In this document: positions 1-7,637 of the stretch, piece after piece
How positions within the stretch are numbered: position 1 is the stretch's first letter
Layout of the letters: the number at the start of each line of letters is the position of its first letter
From: Clostridium grantii DSM 8605
Lineage (GTDB): Bacteria; Bacillota; Clostridia; Clostridiales; Clostridiaceae
Assembly: GCF_900129965.1 (NCBI RefSeq)
Contig: NZ_FQXM01000020.1
Coordinates: 1 to 64,000, forward strand
Length of the DNA stretch: 64,000 nucleotides
Direction: 5' to 3'
Made by a program: the position numbers and the translations under genes
The notes under the pieces: generated by a model
Databases searched by the model: none
What the model saw: only the letters and a program-made list of their open reading frames with translations
Told to the model about the DNA's origin: nothing

Positions 1-1029
1 TGATAATGAAAGATTTGCTTTTATATGTCCACACTCACTACAAGTCTTTGATGATGGATACCATGTATCAGCTTCGATAAACTCAATTCCATTGAACTCA
101 CATTTATATTGAATTTGTCTTTTAAACTCATATAAGCATTGTTGTGCAATAGCTTTTGATAAATGCTTATTTTTCATCATCCCTTTAATGTTAAGTATTT
201 CCATAACAACTCTTGATGGCTTGGTTTTCACTATCATGTTCGTTGCTTGGTGACTATGATTACTTCTTATATTTGCTAATCTTCTATGAAGTAATTTAAT
301 CTGCTTTTCGATTTTTATAATATTACTTGTTTTGACAAACTTACTCCCTTCTTTATTTTTTAGGTATTTACTAGATACCCTACGCTGTAATCTACGTAGC
401 CTTTTTTCAAGTTGCTTTACAACTCTTTTTTTATTAATATTTTTAAAAATCATTCCATTGGAGCATATAGCAAGGTCTTTAATTCCAACGTCAATGCCTA
501 TACTCTCATTTGTTAATTCTACTATTGGTTTTTCTTTTTCTATTCCTACTGATATGAACCAATACTTACCATCAAAACTTATTCGTGGATTAGTATATTT
601 ACAATTCATAGGGATTGAACTTTTCTTTATAGTTATCCACCCAACTTTTTCAATTAATACTAAACTTTCTTTGACTTTAATCTTTGCTGTGTCATTATAG
701 AAAGACGGTTTAGACTTTCTTCGGCTCTTGAATCGTGGTCTATCAGCTAACCCTTTGAAAAATTTCTTATAAGCTTCACAACCATCTTTAACAGCTTGTT
801 TAGCCACATTGTTAGATACTTCATTAAGCCAATTAAATTGTGTTTTCTTTAAGATAGTTAATTCTTTTCTTAAATCACCATCAGATATAAACTTTCCACC
901 ATTCTTATAGTTTTCTTCTTGATTTGCAAGTGTCCAATTATAAATAAATCTTGCAGTACCCACTGACTGCCATAATTTTTGTTCCTGATCTTTAGTTGGA
1001 TATAATCTAACTTTCTTCCCCAGGATCAC
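1..1029 (-). CDS. tnpB: IS607/IS605-type TnpB RNA-guided nuclease, 3' part beyond window
   Basis: TnpB is the RNA-guided DNA endonuclease of IS200/IS605 and IS607 elements, ancestor of Cas12. Reading the minus strand from a GTG at 1029 gives VILGKKVRLYPTKDQEQ, the usual TnpB N-terminus, then NEVSNNVAKQAVKDGCEAYKK, the RuvC-I region GIDVGIKDLAICSNG with its Asp, the RuvC-II region VVMEILNIKGM with its Glu, and the start of the zinc ribbon, SSKTCSECGHIKANL, at the window edge. An AAGGAG lies about 10 bases before the GTG. The frame is open for all 343 visible codons, so the visible part is not decayed. The last zinc-ribbon cysteines, the third RuvC Asp and the guide-RNA region that normally overlaps the 3' end lie outside the window. 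Family identity is firm; activity is unknown. Confidence 0.93.
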   Translation of the reverse strand, partial: MILGKKVRLYPTKDQEQKLWQSVGTARFIYNWTLANQEENYKNGGKFISDGDLRKELTILKKTQFNWLNEVSNNVAKQAVKDGCEAYKKFFKGLADRPRFKSRRKSKPSFYNDTAKIKVKESLVLIEKVGWITIKKSSIPMNCKYTNPRISFDGKYWFISVGIEKEKPIVELTNESIGIDVGIKDLAICSNGMIFKNINKKRVVKQLEKRLRRLQRRVSSKYLKNKEGSKFVKTSNIIKIEKQIKLLHRRLANIRSNHSHQATNMIVKTKPSRVVMEILNIKGMMKNKHLSKAIAQQCLYEFKRQIQYKCEFNGIEFIEADTWYPSSKTCSECGHIKANLSLS

Positions 1030-1123
1030 TCTCTAACAACTCCTTAATCATCTTCTTAGCTTTATTTGCTTTTTTACCTTGAAGGCTACAACTAAAAACT
1101 GTAACAATAAATATTAGAATAAA
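1007..1123 (-). pseudogene. Remnant of IS607-type serine recombinase TnpA (C-terminal tail)
   Basis: In the frame overlapping the start of tnpB, about 38 codons remain between a TAG at 1124-1126 and a TAG at 1007-1009. They read FILIFIVTVFSCSLQGKKA followed by a Lys-rich helix ending ESDPGEES. The pattern VFS..L.GKK..KAKK resembles the C-terminal end of IS607-family serine recombinases, and the 23-base overlap with the tnpB start is the arrangement expected of IS607 elements. No start codon or catalytic serine domain is present upstream, so most of tnpA appears deleted and this copy could not move itself. The identification rests on a short stretch. Confidence 0.5.
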
Positions 1124-1142
1124 CTATACATACTATTCTAAT
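1113..1142. repeat. 9-bp inverted repeat upstream of tnpA remnant
   Basis: ATTAGAATA at 1113-1121 is matched by TATTCTAAT at 1134-1142 with a 12-base loop. It lies at the point where the recombinase frame breaks off. It may be a small hairpin or a deletion junction. On the minus strand just upstream there is also AAAGGAGGT and an ATG (1172) that opens only 8 codons, so a start region may have been left behind here. Confidence 0.4.
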
Positions 1143-1268
1143 GTTTTATAATATTTTAGTTGCTGTTGCCATACCTCCTTTTGTTATCTTTTGTATTCTA
1201 TTATATAATTCTTTTAATATTTTAGGAAGAAAATTAAATTATATAAAGATAATATTTGGTTTTTTAAC

Positions 1269-1318
1269 AGTTGTATATAAATTTATTTTCAATAAATTTA
1301 TATACAACTCTTTTTTTT
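1269..1318 (+). terminator. Strong intrinsic terminator with no gene upstream on its strand
   Basis: Two perfect 17-base arms (1269-1285 and 1293-1309) are followed by CTTTTTTTT. The T-run is on the + strand, so it would stop + strand transcription, but both genes here are on the minus strand. It touches the stop codon of the small minus-strand ORF. It may be left over from a gene replaced by the insertion element, or it may act mainly as a 3' stem for the minus-strand message. Confidence 0.7.
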
Positions 1319-1493
1319 AATTCAATACTTCTATATACTTTTCTGTATCCTTTGTAATTAAATAAAAGCAACAAGGATGAGTAATAGAAAATACTGCTGG
1401 AATACCGTCAGTAATATGGTCGATAATTCCTATGCAATTATTCCATTCTGGATTGAAGTCATGTATCTTTACAATCATACCTAAATTATACAT
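1317..1493 (-). CDS. Small hypothetical protein, 58 aa
   Basis: An ATG at 1493 is preceded by a very good ribosome site (TAGGAGGGG, about 1495-1504) and opens 58 codons ending TAA at 1317-1319. The product begins MYNLGMIVKIHDFNPEWNNC and contains two adjacent Cys (HPCCFYLI) and an acidic tail. There is no signal peptide or membrane segment, and I recognise no family. The strong ribosome site and protein-like composition argue for a real gene. It is separated from tnpB by the + strand terminator and has no partner gene. Confidence 0.6.
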   Translation of the reverse strand: MYNLGMIVKIHDFNPEWNNCIGIIDHITDGIPAVFSITHPCCFYLITKDTEKYIEVLN

Positions 1494-1651
1494 ATACCCC
1501 TCCTATATTATTAAAATTTATAAGAATAAATTATTTTTTATATAATGGTGTCACTTAAGCTATTATTTATAGCTAAGATTTCTTTATAGTACTATTCTAT
1601 GAAAAATAATTATAAACTCTACAATTTTAATCATCACCAGTTTTAATAATT

Positions 1652-1686
1652 TTATACAAGTTTAATTAATAATTAAACTTGTATAA
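1652..1686. repeat. 35-bp near-perfect palindrome in the gap before the aconitase gene
   Basis: TTATACAAGTTTAATTA (1652-1668) is followed after one base by its exact complement (1670-1686). The arms are 17 bases. There is no good T-run on either side, so it is a weak terminator candidate and more likely an operator or a hairpin ending the convergent message. The rest of the 1494-1878 gap is AT-rich and holds only the promoter described next. Confidence 0.5.
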
Positions 1687-1782
1687 GTAGAAACTAATAT
1701 AGTCCTATAGGATGGCAGTTTTTATTTGATTGATTTGAATAAGAAAGTAGAGGTTTATTTTCATGAATAAAATTTCACTTTA

Positions 1783-1791
1783 TGATATAAT
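1783..1791 (+). promoter_or_regulatory. Extended -10 promoter of the aconitase-like gene
   Basis: TGATATAAT is an extended -10 (TGnTATAAT); no clear -35 is visible. Downstream, AATACA (about 1821-1826) and TGTATT (about 1841-1846) form a short inverted repeat before the AGGAGG at 1861, a possible operator. The regulator cannot be named. Confidence 0.5.
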
Positions 1792-1878
1792 ACAATAAAT
1801 ATATTTAAATGAGCATTGTGAATACATATGCAAAATAATGTGTATTTATTTATAAAATAGAGGAGGTCCACAATTAAG

Positions 1879-4212
1879 ATGATTAATATTATTAACCAAA
1901 AAATGCTTTTAGTGAAAAATCAAGAATTAATAGAAGCAAATGAAAAAATAAACATTGATGACTTAAACAGAAAATTCTTTGATGAAGGCAATGAAAGATT
2001 AAATGAAGATGATTTTGAATTATCAAAGGCCCAAAAGAAAACTATGGCTTTTAATATTTTAGAAAATCATAATTTATCAGGAAATATGGAAAATTTGAAA
2101 CTTAAATTTGATACAATAGCTTCTCATGATATAACTTTTGTAGGAATTATACAAACAGCTAAAGCATGTGGACTTGAGAAATTCCCTATGGAGTATGTAC
2201 TAACAAATTGTCATAATAGTTTATGTGCTGTTGGGGGAACAATTAATGAAGATGACCACTTATTTGGATTATCAGCAGCTAAAAAATATGGTGGGACTTA
2301 TGTTCCAGCTCATCAAGCGGTAATACATCAATATATGAGAGAAATGATGGCAGGATGCGGAAAAATGATTTTAGGCTCTGATAGTCATACTAGATATGGA
2401 GCATTGGGAACTATGGCAATGGGGGAAGGTGGTCCAGAGCTAGTAAAACAATTGCTAAAAAGAACCTACGACATAAAAAATCCAGAAATAATAGCAGTAT
2501 ATCTTGAAAATGAGCCTAAAGCATATGTAGGACCTCAAGATGTTGCTTTATCAATTATAAAAGAAGTATTCAAAACAGGCTTTGTTAAGAATAAAGTTAT
2601 GGAATTTGTTGGACCAGGGATTTCAAAATTAACTGTTGACTTCAGAAACGGAGTAGATGTAATGACTACTGAAACAACTTGTTTATCAAGTATATGGTGT
2701 ACTGATGACAAGGTTAGAGAATATCTTAAAGTTCATGGAAGAGAAAATGAATACAAAGAAATCATGCCAGGAAAAGTGGCTTGTTATGATGGAGTAATAA
2801 AAGTAGATTTAAGCAAAATTGAGCCTGTTATTGCATTACCTTTCCATCCAAGCAATGTATTTTCAATAAAAGAATTAAATGCAAATCCTTATGAAATACT
2901 AAGAAGTGTGGAAGAAGATGCAAAACAATTATTCAAAAATTCTAATTTGAATTTCAAATTAACTAATAAAATTAAAGATGGTAAAATTCATGTTGATCAA
3001 GGTATTATTGCTGGGTGTGCAGGTGGAACTTATGAGAATATAAGTATAGCTGGTGAAATGCTTGCTGATAAATTTATAGGTTCTGATGAGTTTTCATTAA
3101 TGGTATATCCTTCAAGTCAACCTGTTAATTTTGAACTTAATAAAAATGGAACAATTAATAAATTACTAGAAACAGGAGCAATTGTTAAAACAGCTTTCTG
3201 TGGGCCTTGTTTTGGAGCTGGAGATACTCCGTCTAATAATGCTTTAAGTATTAGACATACAACTAGAAATTTCCCTAATAGAGAAGGATCAAAACCAAAG
3301 GATGGTCAAATTTCTTCAGTAGCATTAATGGATTCAAGATCTATTGCAGCTACAGCAATAAATAAGGGGATTTTAACATCAGCAGAAGATTGTCCGACAA
3401 TTAATGAAGTTAGAGAATATAGTTTCAATGATAAAATATATAAAAATCGTGTTTATTCAGGATTTAATAAAGTTGATGATAAATCAGAATTGCTTTTCGG
3501 ACCAAATATAAAACCATGGCCAGAAATGATCGAGATAACTGATAATCTTTTACTTAAAGTTGCATGTGTTATAAAAGATGAAGTAACAACTACAGACGAA
3601 TTGATTCCTTCAGGAGAAACATCTTCTTATAGATCAGATCCTTTTAAACTTGCTGAGTTTACCTTAAGTAGAAAAGATCCAGAGTACGTGAATAGAGCAA
3701 AATCAATTAAAAAGATTGAAGATGATAGAATAAATGTAGTTGAAAACAATGTAGAAGTAACTGAAGAAATAGAAAAAATATTTAACATTTTAAAGACAGG
3801 TAAATCTGTTGAAGAATTAATAAAAAACACATCACTAGGAAGTGTTATTTATGCAAATAAACCAGGTGATGGTTCAGCTAGAGAACAAGCAGCTTCCTGT
3901 CAAAAAGTTCTAGGTGGTTGGGCTAATATAGCTATAGAGTATGCAACAAAGAGATACAGAAGTAATTGCATAAATTGGGGTATGGTTCCTTTTAAAACTA
4001 AAGAAAAAAATATAGTTTTAAAAAATAATGAATATATATTTATCCCAGGAATTAAAGTAGCTTTAGAAAATGGCGAAAATGAGGTAGAGGCATTTATTAT
4101 TGGGGAAAATAATGATACTAGAAAATTAACCTTATACATTGATGATCTTACTAAAGATGAGCGAGAAATTATACTTTCAGGATGCTTGATAAATTATTAT
4201 AAAACACACTAA
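1879..4212 (+). CDS. Aconitase-superfamily hydratase, YbhJ-like (777 aa)
   Basis: This is a cytosolic 4Fe-4S dehydratase of the aconitase superfamily. The likely cluster ligands are Cys268 (ETTCLSS), Cys441 and Cys444 (FCGPCFGAGD). The substrate loop RNFPNREGSK and the swivel-domain motif GSAREQAASCQKVL followed by KRYRSNCINWGMVPF match aconitase positions. GSDSHTRYGALGTMAMGEGGPE also fits. The length (777 aa) is longer than clostridial AcnA-type enzymes (about 640) and close to the uncharacterised YbhJ hydratase group, so I do not call it citrate-cycle aconitase; the substrate is unknown. The AGGAGG ribosome site is 10 bases before the ATG. The gene stands alone with its own terminator, in front of lrgAB. 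Confidence 0.85.
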   Translation: MINIINQKMLLVKNQELIEANEKINIDDLNRKFFDEGNERLNEDDFELSKAQKKTMAFNILENHNLSGNMENLKLKFDTIASHDITFVGIIQTAKACGLEKFPMEYVLTNCHNSLCAVGGTINEDDHLFGLSAAKKYGGTYVPAHQAVIHQYMREMMAGCGKMILGSDSHTRYGALGTMAMGEGGPELVKQLLKRTYDIKNPEIIAVYLENEPKAYVGPQDVALSIIKEVFKTGFVKNKVMEFVGPGISKLTVDFRNGVDVMTTETTCLSSIWCTDDKVREYLKVHGRENEYKEIMPGKVACYDGVIKVDLSKIEPVIALPFHPSNVFSIKELNANPYEILRSVEEDAKQLFKNSNLNFKLTNKIKDGKIHVDQGIIAGCAGGTYENISIAGEMLADKFIGSDEFSLMVYPSSQPVNFELNKNGTINKLLETGAIVKTAFCGPCFGAGDTPSNNALSIRHTTRNFPNREGSKPKDGQISSVALMDSRSIAATAINKGILTSAEDCPTINEVREYSFNDKIYKNRVYSGFNKVDDKSELLFGPNIKPWPEMIEITDNLLLKVACVIKDEVTTTDELIPSGETSSYRSDPFKLAEFTLSRKDPEYVNRAKSIKKIEDDRINVVENNVEVTEEIEKIFNILKTGKSVEELIKNTSLGSVIYANKPGDGSAREQAASCQKVLGGWANIAIEYATKRYRSNCINWGMVPFKTKEKNIVLKNNEYIFIPGIKVALENGENEVEAFIIGENNDTRKLTLYIDDLTKDEREIILSGCLINYYKTH

Positions 4213-4218
4213 TTTTTG

Positions 4219-4250
4219 GCCACTTCTGTTATATTTGTAGAAGTGGCTTT
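4219..4250 (+). terminator. Terminator after the aconitase-like gene
   Basis: GCCACTTCT (4219-4227) pairs with AGAAGTGGC (4239-4247), followed by a short TTT. The T-run is weak, so readthrough into lrgA is possible. Confidence 0.6.
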
Positions 4251-4292
4251 AAAAATGAGTAGTATTTACTAAAACAAATATGGGGGAAAAAG

Positions 4293-4643
4293 ATGAAACT
4301 TCTAAGACAATTAGGAATTATATTAGGAATTGCACTATTAGGAGAACTTATTAGTAAAACATTGAGTTTGCCTATACCTGGCAATGTATTAGGCATGGTT
4401 ATATTATTAATTCTTCTTTTTTTGAAAATTGTTAAAATAGAAATGATAGAGTCGTTAAGTAATTTCTTACTAGGGTATTTAGCATTTTTCTTTATACCGG
4501 CAGCAGTTGGGTTAATTGCAAATTTAGATTTACTAAAAGAACAAGGAATAGCTATTTTAACAATATGCGTGATTTCAACTATTATAGCTATAGTAGTTAC
4601 AGGATTAACAATACAATTTATAAAAAGGTGGTTAAAAATATGA
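4293..4643 (+). CDS. lrgA: LrgA/CidA-family holin-like membrane protein
   Basis: This is a small hydrophobic protein (116 aa) with four predicted membrane segments and the family signature SLPIPGNVLGMVILLILL, then NFLLGYLAFFFIPAAVGLI. LrgA/CidA proteins work with LrgB/CidB in the membrane; depending on species the pair modulates murein hydrolase activity or carries pyruvate and other small acids. The unusually G-rich ribosome site (TGGGGGAAAAAG, 4281-4292) directly precedes the ATG. It is translationally coupled to lrgB through an ATGA overlap. The LysR regulator that often accompanies this pair is not next to it. Confidence 0.9.
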   Translation: MKLLRQLGIILGIALLGELISKTLSLPIPGNVLGMVILLILLFLKIVKIEMIESLSNFLLGYLAFFFIPAAVGLIANLDLLKEQGIAILTICVISTIIAIVVTGLTIQFIKRWLKI

Positions 4644-5329
4644 TGCAAATAATTGATACGCCTTTCTTTGGGGTTCTAATTTGTATAATAGCTTTTGAAA
4701 TAGGATTATTTATAAATAAAAAAACTAAGAATGTTATATTAAATCCTCTTTTGATAAGTATTAGTCTTATAATATTTTTGTTACTTAAATTCAATATATC
4801 TTTAGAAACTTTTAATAAAGGTGGAAGTTTGATATCTTTTTTTCTAACTCCAGCAACTGTAATATTAGCAGTTCCTTTATATAAGAAATTCAACATTTTT
4901 AAAGCTAATGCATTACCAATAATTATTGGAATAACCGTAGGGTCATTTTCAGTTATTTTAAGTGTTGTAATGTTATCCAAGCTCTTTGGATTGCAGGACA
5001 GTATACTAAGGTCTTTAATGCCAAAATCAATAACAACACCTATAGGTATAGAAGTAGCAAAACAAATAGGCGGAATTCCATCTATAACAACAACAGCTAT
5101 CATTATTACAGGAATTGTCGGAGCAATTTTTGGACCAAATATATGTAAAATTTTCAAAATAAAAGACGAAGTTGCAGTAGGAATAGCCATGGGAACAGCA
5201 GCACATGCTATCGGAACATCAAAAGCTATTGAAATGGGAGAAGTACAAGGTGCAATGAGTGGAATTGCTATAGGAATAGCAGGACTTATTACGGTTATAT
5301 TGGTTCCTATAATAATTATTTTTATATAA
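4640..5329 (+). CDS. lrgB: LrgB/CidB-family membrane protein
   Basis: LrgB-family integral membrane protein of 229 aa with about six hydrophobic segments and the family motifs SLMPKSITTPIGIEVA and GTAAHAIGTSKAIEMGE. I chose the ATG at 4640, not the open frame's earlier ATG at 4565, because AAAGGTGG lies 8-9 bases before it, it overlaps the lrgA stop as ATGA, and 229 aa is the usual length. The pair lrgA-lrgB forms one operon ending at a clear hairpin. The function is a membrane partner of LrgA, with possible roles in autolysis control or export/import of organic acids; the sequence does not decide between these. Confidence 0.9.
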   Translation: MMQIIDTPFFGVLICIIAFEIGLFINKKTKNVILNPLLISISLIIFLLLKFNISLETFNKGGSLISFFLTPATVILAVPLYKKFNIFKANALPIIIGITVGSFSVILSVVMLSKLFGLQDSILRSLMPKSITTPIGIEVAKQIGGIPSITTTAIIITGIVGAIFGPNICKIFKIKDEVAVGIAMGTAAHAIGTSKAIEMGEVQGAMSGIAIGIAGLITVILVPIIIIFI

Positions 5330-5337
5330 GACAGTTA

Positions 5338-5368
5338 AGGATGACAATTTGTCATCCTTTGATTTTTG
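5338..5368 (+). terminator. Terminator after lrgAB
   Basis: AGGATGACAA and TTGTCATCCT (10-base perfect arms, 5338-5358) are followed by TTGATTTTT. Confidence 0.75.
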
Positions 5369-5477
5369 GAAGGAATACTATTTATAAAAATGAACTTTTT
5401 AATACTTATAATACTCTTATATATGAAAGCATAATTAATACAATTTTAATAGTTATTTATAGAAAGAAGGTGAGGGT

Positions 5478-5996
5478 TTGGATATTGAAGAGCTAGTGAA
5501 AAAATCAAAAGAAGGCGATAAGAATGCATTGGTTCAGCTTATAATGTTAAATAAGCGAGACTATTATAAAATTGCTTATGTTTTTATGAAAAATAATGAA
5601 GATGCAATGGATGTAATGGAAGATATGATTGTGATATTATATGAAAATATTCATAAGCTTAGAGATGAAAAAGCTTTTGATAGGTGGAGCAAAACAATTT
5701 TGGTTAATTGCTGCAAAAATACATTGAGAAAAAAGAAAAAAATAATTTTATTGGAAAACATAAAAGAAGATATATACGAAGAAGATTTTCAAAGTAAAGA
5801 AAAGGGAATTATATTAGAAGAACATTTATCTAAACTTAATGAAAAGCATAGAGAAGTAATAAAATTACGGTATTATTTAGATATGGATTATAAAACTATA
5901 GCTAATATTGTTAAAGTACCAGTTGGGACTGTAAAATCTCGTATATCTAATGGACTAAAAAAATTGAAGGAAAGTTTGGGAGGTGAAAATTTATGA
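5478..5996 (+). CDS. ECF-type RNA polymerase sigma factor
   Basis: Extracytoplasmic-function sigma factor of 172 aa. Region 2 is seen in NEDAMDVMEDMIVILYENIHKLRDEKAFDRWSKTI, and region 4 in LNEKHREVIKLRYYLDMDYKTIANIVKVPVGTVKSRISNGLKKL, a typical DNA-binding helix-turn-helix. The start is a TTG at 5478, preceded by AGAAGGTGAGG; no ATG fits the N-terminus. The gene overlaps the next one by ATGA, the classic sigma/anti-sigma arrangement. I could not find an obvious ECF-type self-promoter in 5369-5477. Confidence 0.92.
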   Translation: MDIEELVKKSKEGDKNALVQLIMLNKRDYYKIAYVFMKNNEDAMDVMEDMIVILYENIHKLRDEKAFDRWSKTILVNCCKNTLRKKKKIILLENIKEDIYEEDFQSKEKGIILEEHLSKLNEKHREVIKLRYYLDMDYKTIANIVKVPVGTVKSRISNGLKKLKESLGGENL

Positions 5997-7303
5997 AAAA
6001 TATAGAAGAGCTGTTAAAGAATAATAAAATTAAGCTAGATAAAATAAATGTGCCAGATGAACTGGAAAATAGATTAATGGGTGCGCTGGAAAAACAATCA
6101 TTAAAGAATAAATATAATAATAAATTAATGATGAAGGTGGCATCTATATTAATAGTATTTATACTTGTAGGGTACAATTTTGATACACTAGCTTACTATA
6201 GCAAAAAAATTATAGGATTTGACCAAATAATGAGTGAGTCATTGAAAAAATTAAATGAAAATGGAAAAGGACAAATTATAAACAAAAGTTTTACCTTTAG
6301 TAATGGAATTATAGTGACTTTAGATGGAATTATGGTGGATGATAATCAGTTATTATTATTCTACACCGAAAAAAAAGCTGATAAAAGTATAAATGAAAAT
6401 ACAATTGTATCTTCTATGATGTCTATAAATGGCTTTATGGGAAATCTACAGGTTTCATCAGGAGAAGGACAATTAAGCGACGATGAGAATGAAATCAAAT
6501 GGATAATGAAATTTGAATCACCTAATTTTTATCAGAAAAAATTAAAATGGACATTTGAGGTTAATAATGATGGGAAAATAGAGAGTGGGGAGATATCTTT
6601 TACTTTGGATAGAAACAAGGCTATGGGGCATACGTTGAAAAACAAATTAAATGAAACTGTAAAATTAGAAGATAGAGAAATAAAATTTGATTCAATATTG
6701 GCATCTTCAACAACTACAGTTATTAAGGGAACTATACAAAACTTTTTAGACCTAGCTTTTGATCAATTAAGTGGAGAAAGAATTAGACCAGAACAAGTAG
6801 AGTTTGAGTTAATTGCAAATGGAGAAGAGTTACAATGGCAGGGTTCAGGAATGAGTACCAATTTCAAGGGCATAAAATTTCATAAAGAATTTGAACCTTT
6901 ACCTGAAGAATTGAAAAATTTGCAACTAAAGATTAAAGGTTTTATAGCAGATTATGATGTAGATGAAAAAGTTAAAATAAATAAAAAGGATGATAATGTA
7001 ACTTTTCAGGTTGAAGGTCAAAATATAGAAATAGAGAAAATCTATGAATCAAAGGATGAAACTTTTATTACTATAACAACAGAAGAGAAGGTGGTTCTTT
7101 CAAGAGTTTATTTAATTGTAGATGGTAAAAAAATAGAACTTCAGGATACGGATTCAGATGAGGAACAAAAAAATCAGCTTGGAATTATAACACATACAAG
7201 AACACTTAGGTTCCTTGGCACAGGAGAAAATTTGCAATTAAGTATTGAGAGAATAAGATATAATAAAAGTATAAACACAATCATTGATATACCTATAAAG
7301 TAA
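5993..7303 (+). CDS. DUF4179 membrane-anchored protein, probable anti-sigma factor
   Basis: A 436-aa protein. Residues 1-45 are charged and predicted cytosolic (sigma-binding side), one membrane segment covers about 47-64 (VASILIVFILVGYNFDTLAYY), and a large outer domain follows. The segment with SLKKLNENGKGQIINKSFTF and GIIVTLDGIMVDDNQLLLFY is the DUF4179 signature; the C-terminal half resembles the beta-rich domain usually found with it. It is translationally coupled to the upstream ECF sigma gene, so the likely role is to hold the sigma factor at the membrane until an envelope signal arrives. No cytosolic zinc anti-sigma motif (HxxxCxxC) is present, so it is not of the ZAS type. Confidence 0.85.
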   Translation: MKNIEELLKNNKIKLDKINVPDELENRLMGALEKQSLKNKYNNKLMMKVASILIVFILVGYNFDTLAYYSKKIIGFDQIMSESLKKLNENGKGQIINKSFTFSNGIIVTLDGIMVDDNQLLLFYTEKKADKSINENTIVSSMMSINGFMGNLQVSSGEGQLSDDENEIKWIMKFESPNFYQKKLKWTFEVNNDGKIESGEISFTLDRNKAMGHTLKNKLNETVKLEDREIKFDSILASSTTTVIKGTIQNFLDLAFDQLSGERIRPEQVEFELIANGEELQWQGSGMSTNFKGIKFHKEFEPLPEELKNLQLKIKGFIADYDVDEKVKINKKDDNVTFQVEGQNIEIEKIYESKDETFITITTEEKVVLSRVYLIVDGKKIELQDTDSDEEQKNQLGIITHTRTLRFLGTGENLQLSIERIRYNKSINTIIDIPIK

Positions 7304-7384
7304 GAAAAGAATTTCAAAGATATAATAGGTAATAAGTATTTATATTTTGTATAAAGGGCTTCAGAAAAATTTGTTAACAGTATA

Positions 7385-7432
7385 GAAACATTTTTAACAC
7401 TTCATTGTCACATAACTATATTATTATATTAA
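7385..7432 (+). promoter_or_regulatory. Promoter and conserved upstream box, small RNA copy 1
   Basis: TTGTCA (7405-7410), a 16-base spacer and TATTAA (7427-7432) form a sigma-A-like promoter. Upstream, GAAACATTTTTAACAC (7385-7400) is conserved in all three copies and may bind an activator. Confidence 0.5.
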
Positions 7433-7438
7433 TAACAG

Positions 7439-7520
7439 ATAAATAAAAAAACTTATCCCTCCCTAAAATAAGTTTAATACAAAACCCACACTGATAAAAT
7501 AATAGTGTGGGTTTATTTTG
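7439..7520 (+). ncRNA. Putative small RNA, copy 1 of a three-member family
   Basis: The predicted transcript of about 80 nt starts a few bases after the -10. It has a stem AAACTTAT/ATAAGTTT (7449-7456, 7468-7475) with the loop CCCTCCCTAAA, then a terminator AACCCACACT/AGTGTGGGTT (7483-7492, 7504-7513) and TATTTTGTT. No ORF with a ribosome site is present. Copies 2 (9969-10048) and 3 (16682-16757) share the promoter, the loop and the terminator. The loop in this copy is two bases longer and has a T inside the C-run. I do not recognise the family from memory. It lies between the ECF/DUF4179 pair and the SPFH gene. Confidence 0.6.
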
Positions 7521-7573
7521 TTGGGGAAAACCCATAAAATATGATATGGATACTAGGTGAAATTATAGTAATA

Positions 7574-7602
7574 TTTACAAAAAAAATTATGAATGGTATA
7601 AT
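7574..7602 (+). promoter_or_regulatory. Promoter of the SPFH gene
   Basis: TTTACA (7574-7579), a 17-base spacer and TATAAT (7597-7602), 35 bases before the ATG at 7638. Confidence 0.75.
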
Positions 7603-7637
7603 TTATATTAATAAATCTTATAAAAGGGTGGTACAAT

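Noticed and set aside
332..700. Open + strand frame of 122 codons
   Set aside because: It lies wholly opposite tnpB, has no ribosome site and no coding-like composition; it is a shadow of the TnpB frame.
4229..4648. Minus-strand open frames opposite lrgA and lrgB
   Set aside because: Low-complexity Ile-rich translations without start signals; antisense shadows of membrane-protein genes.
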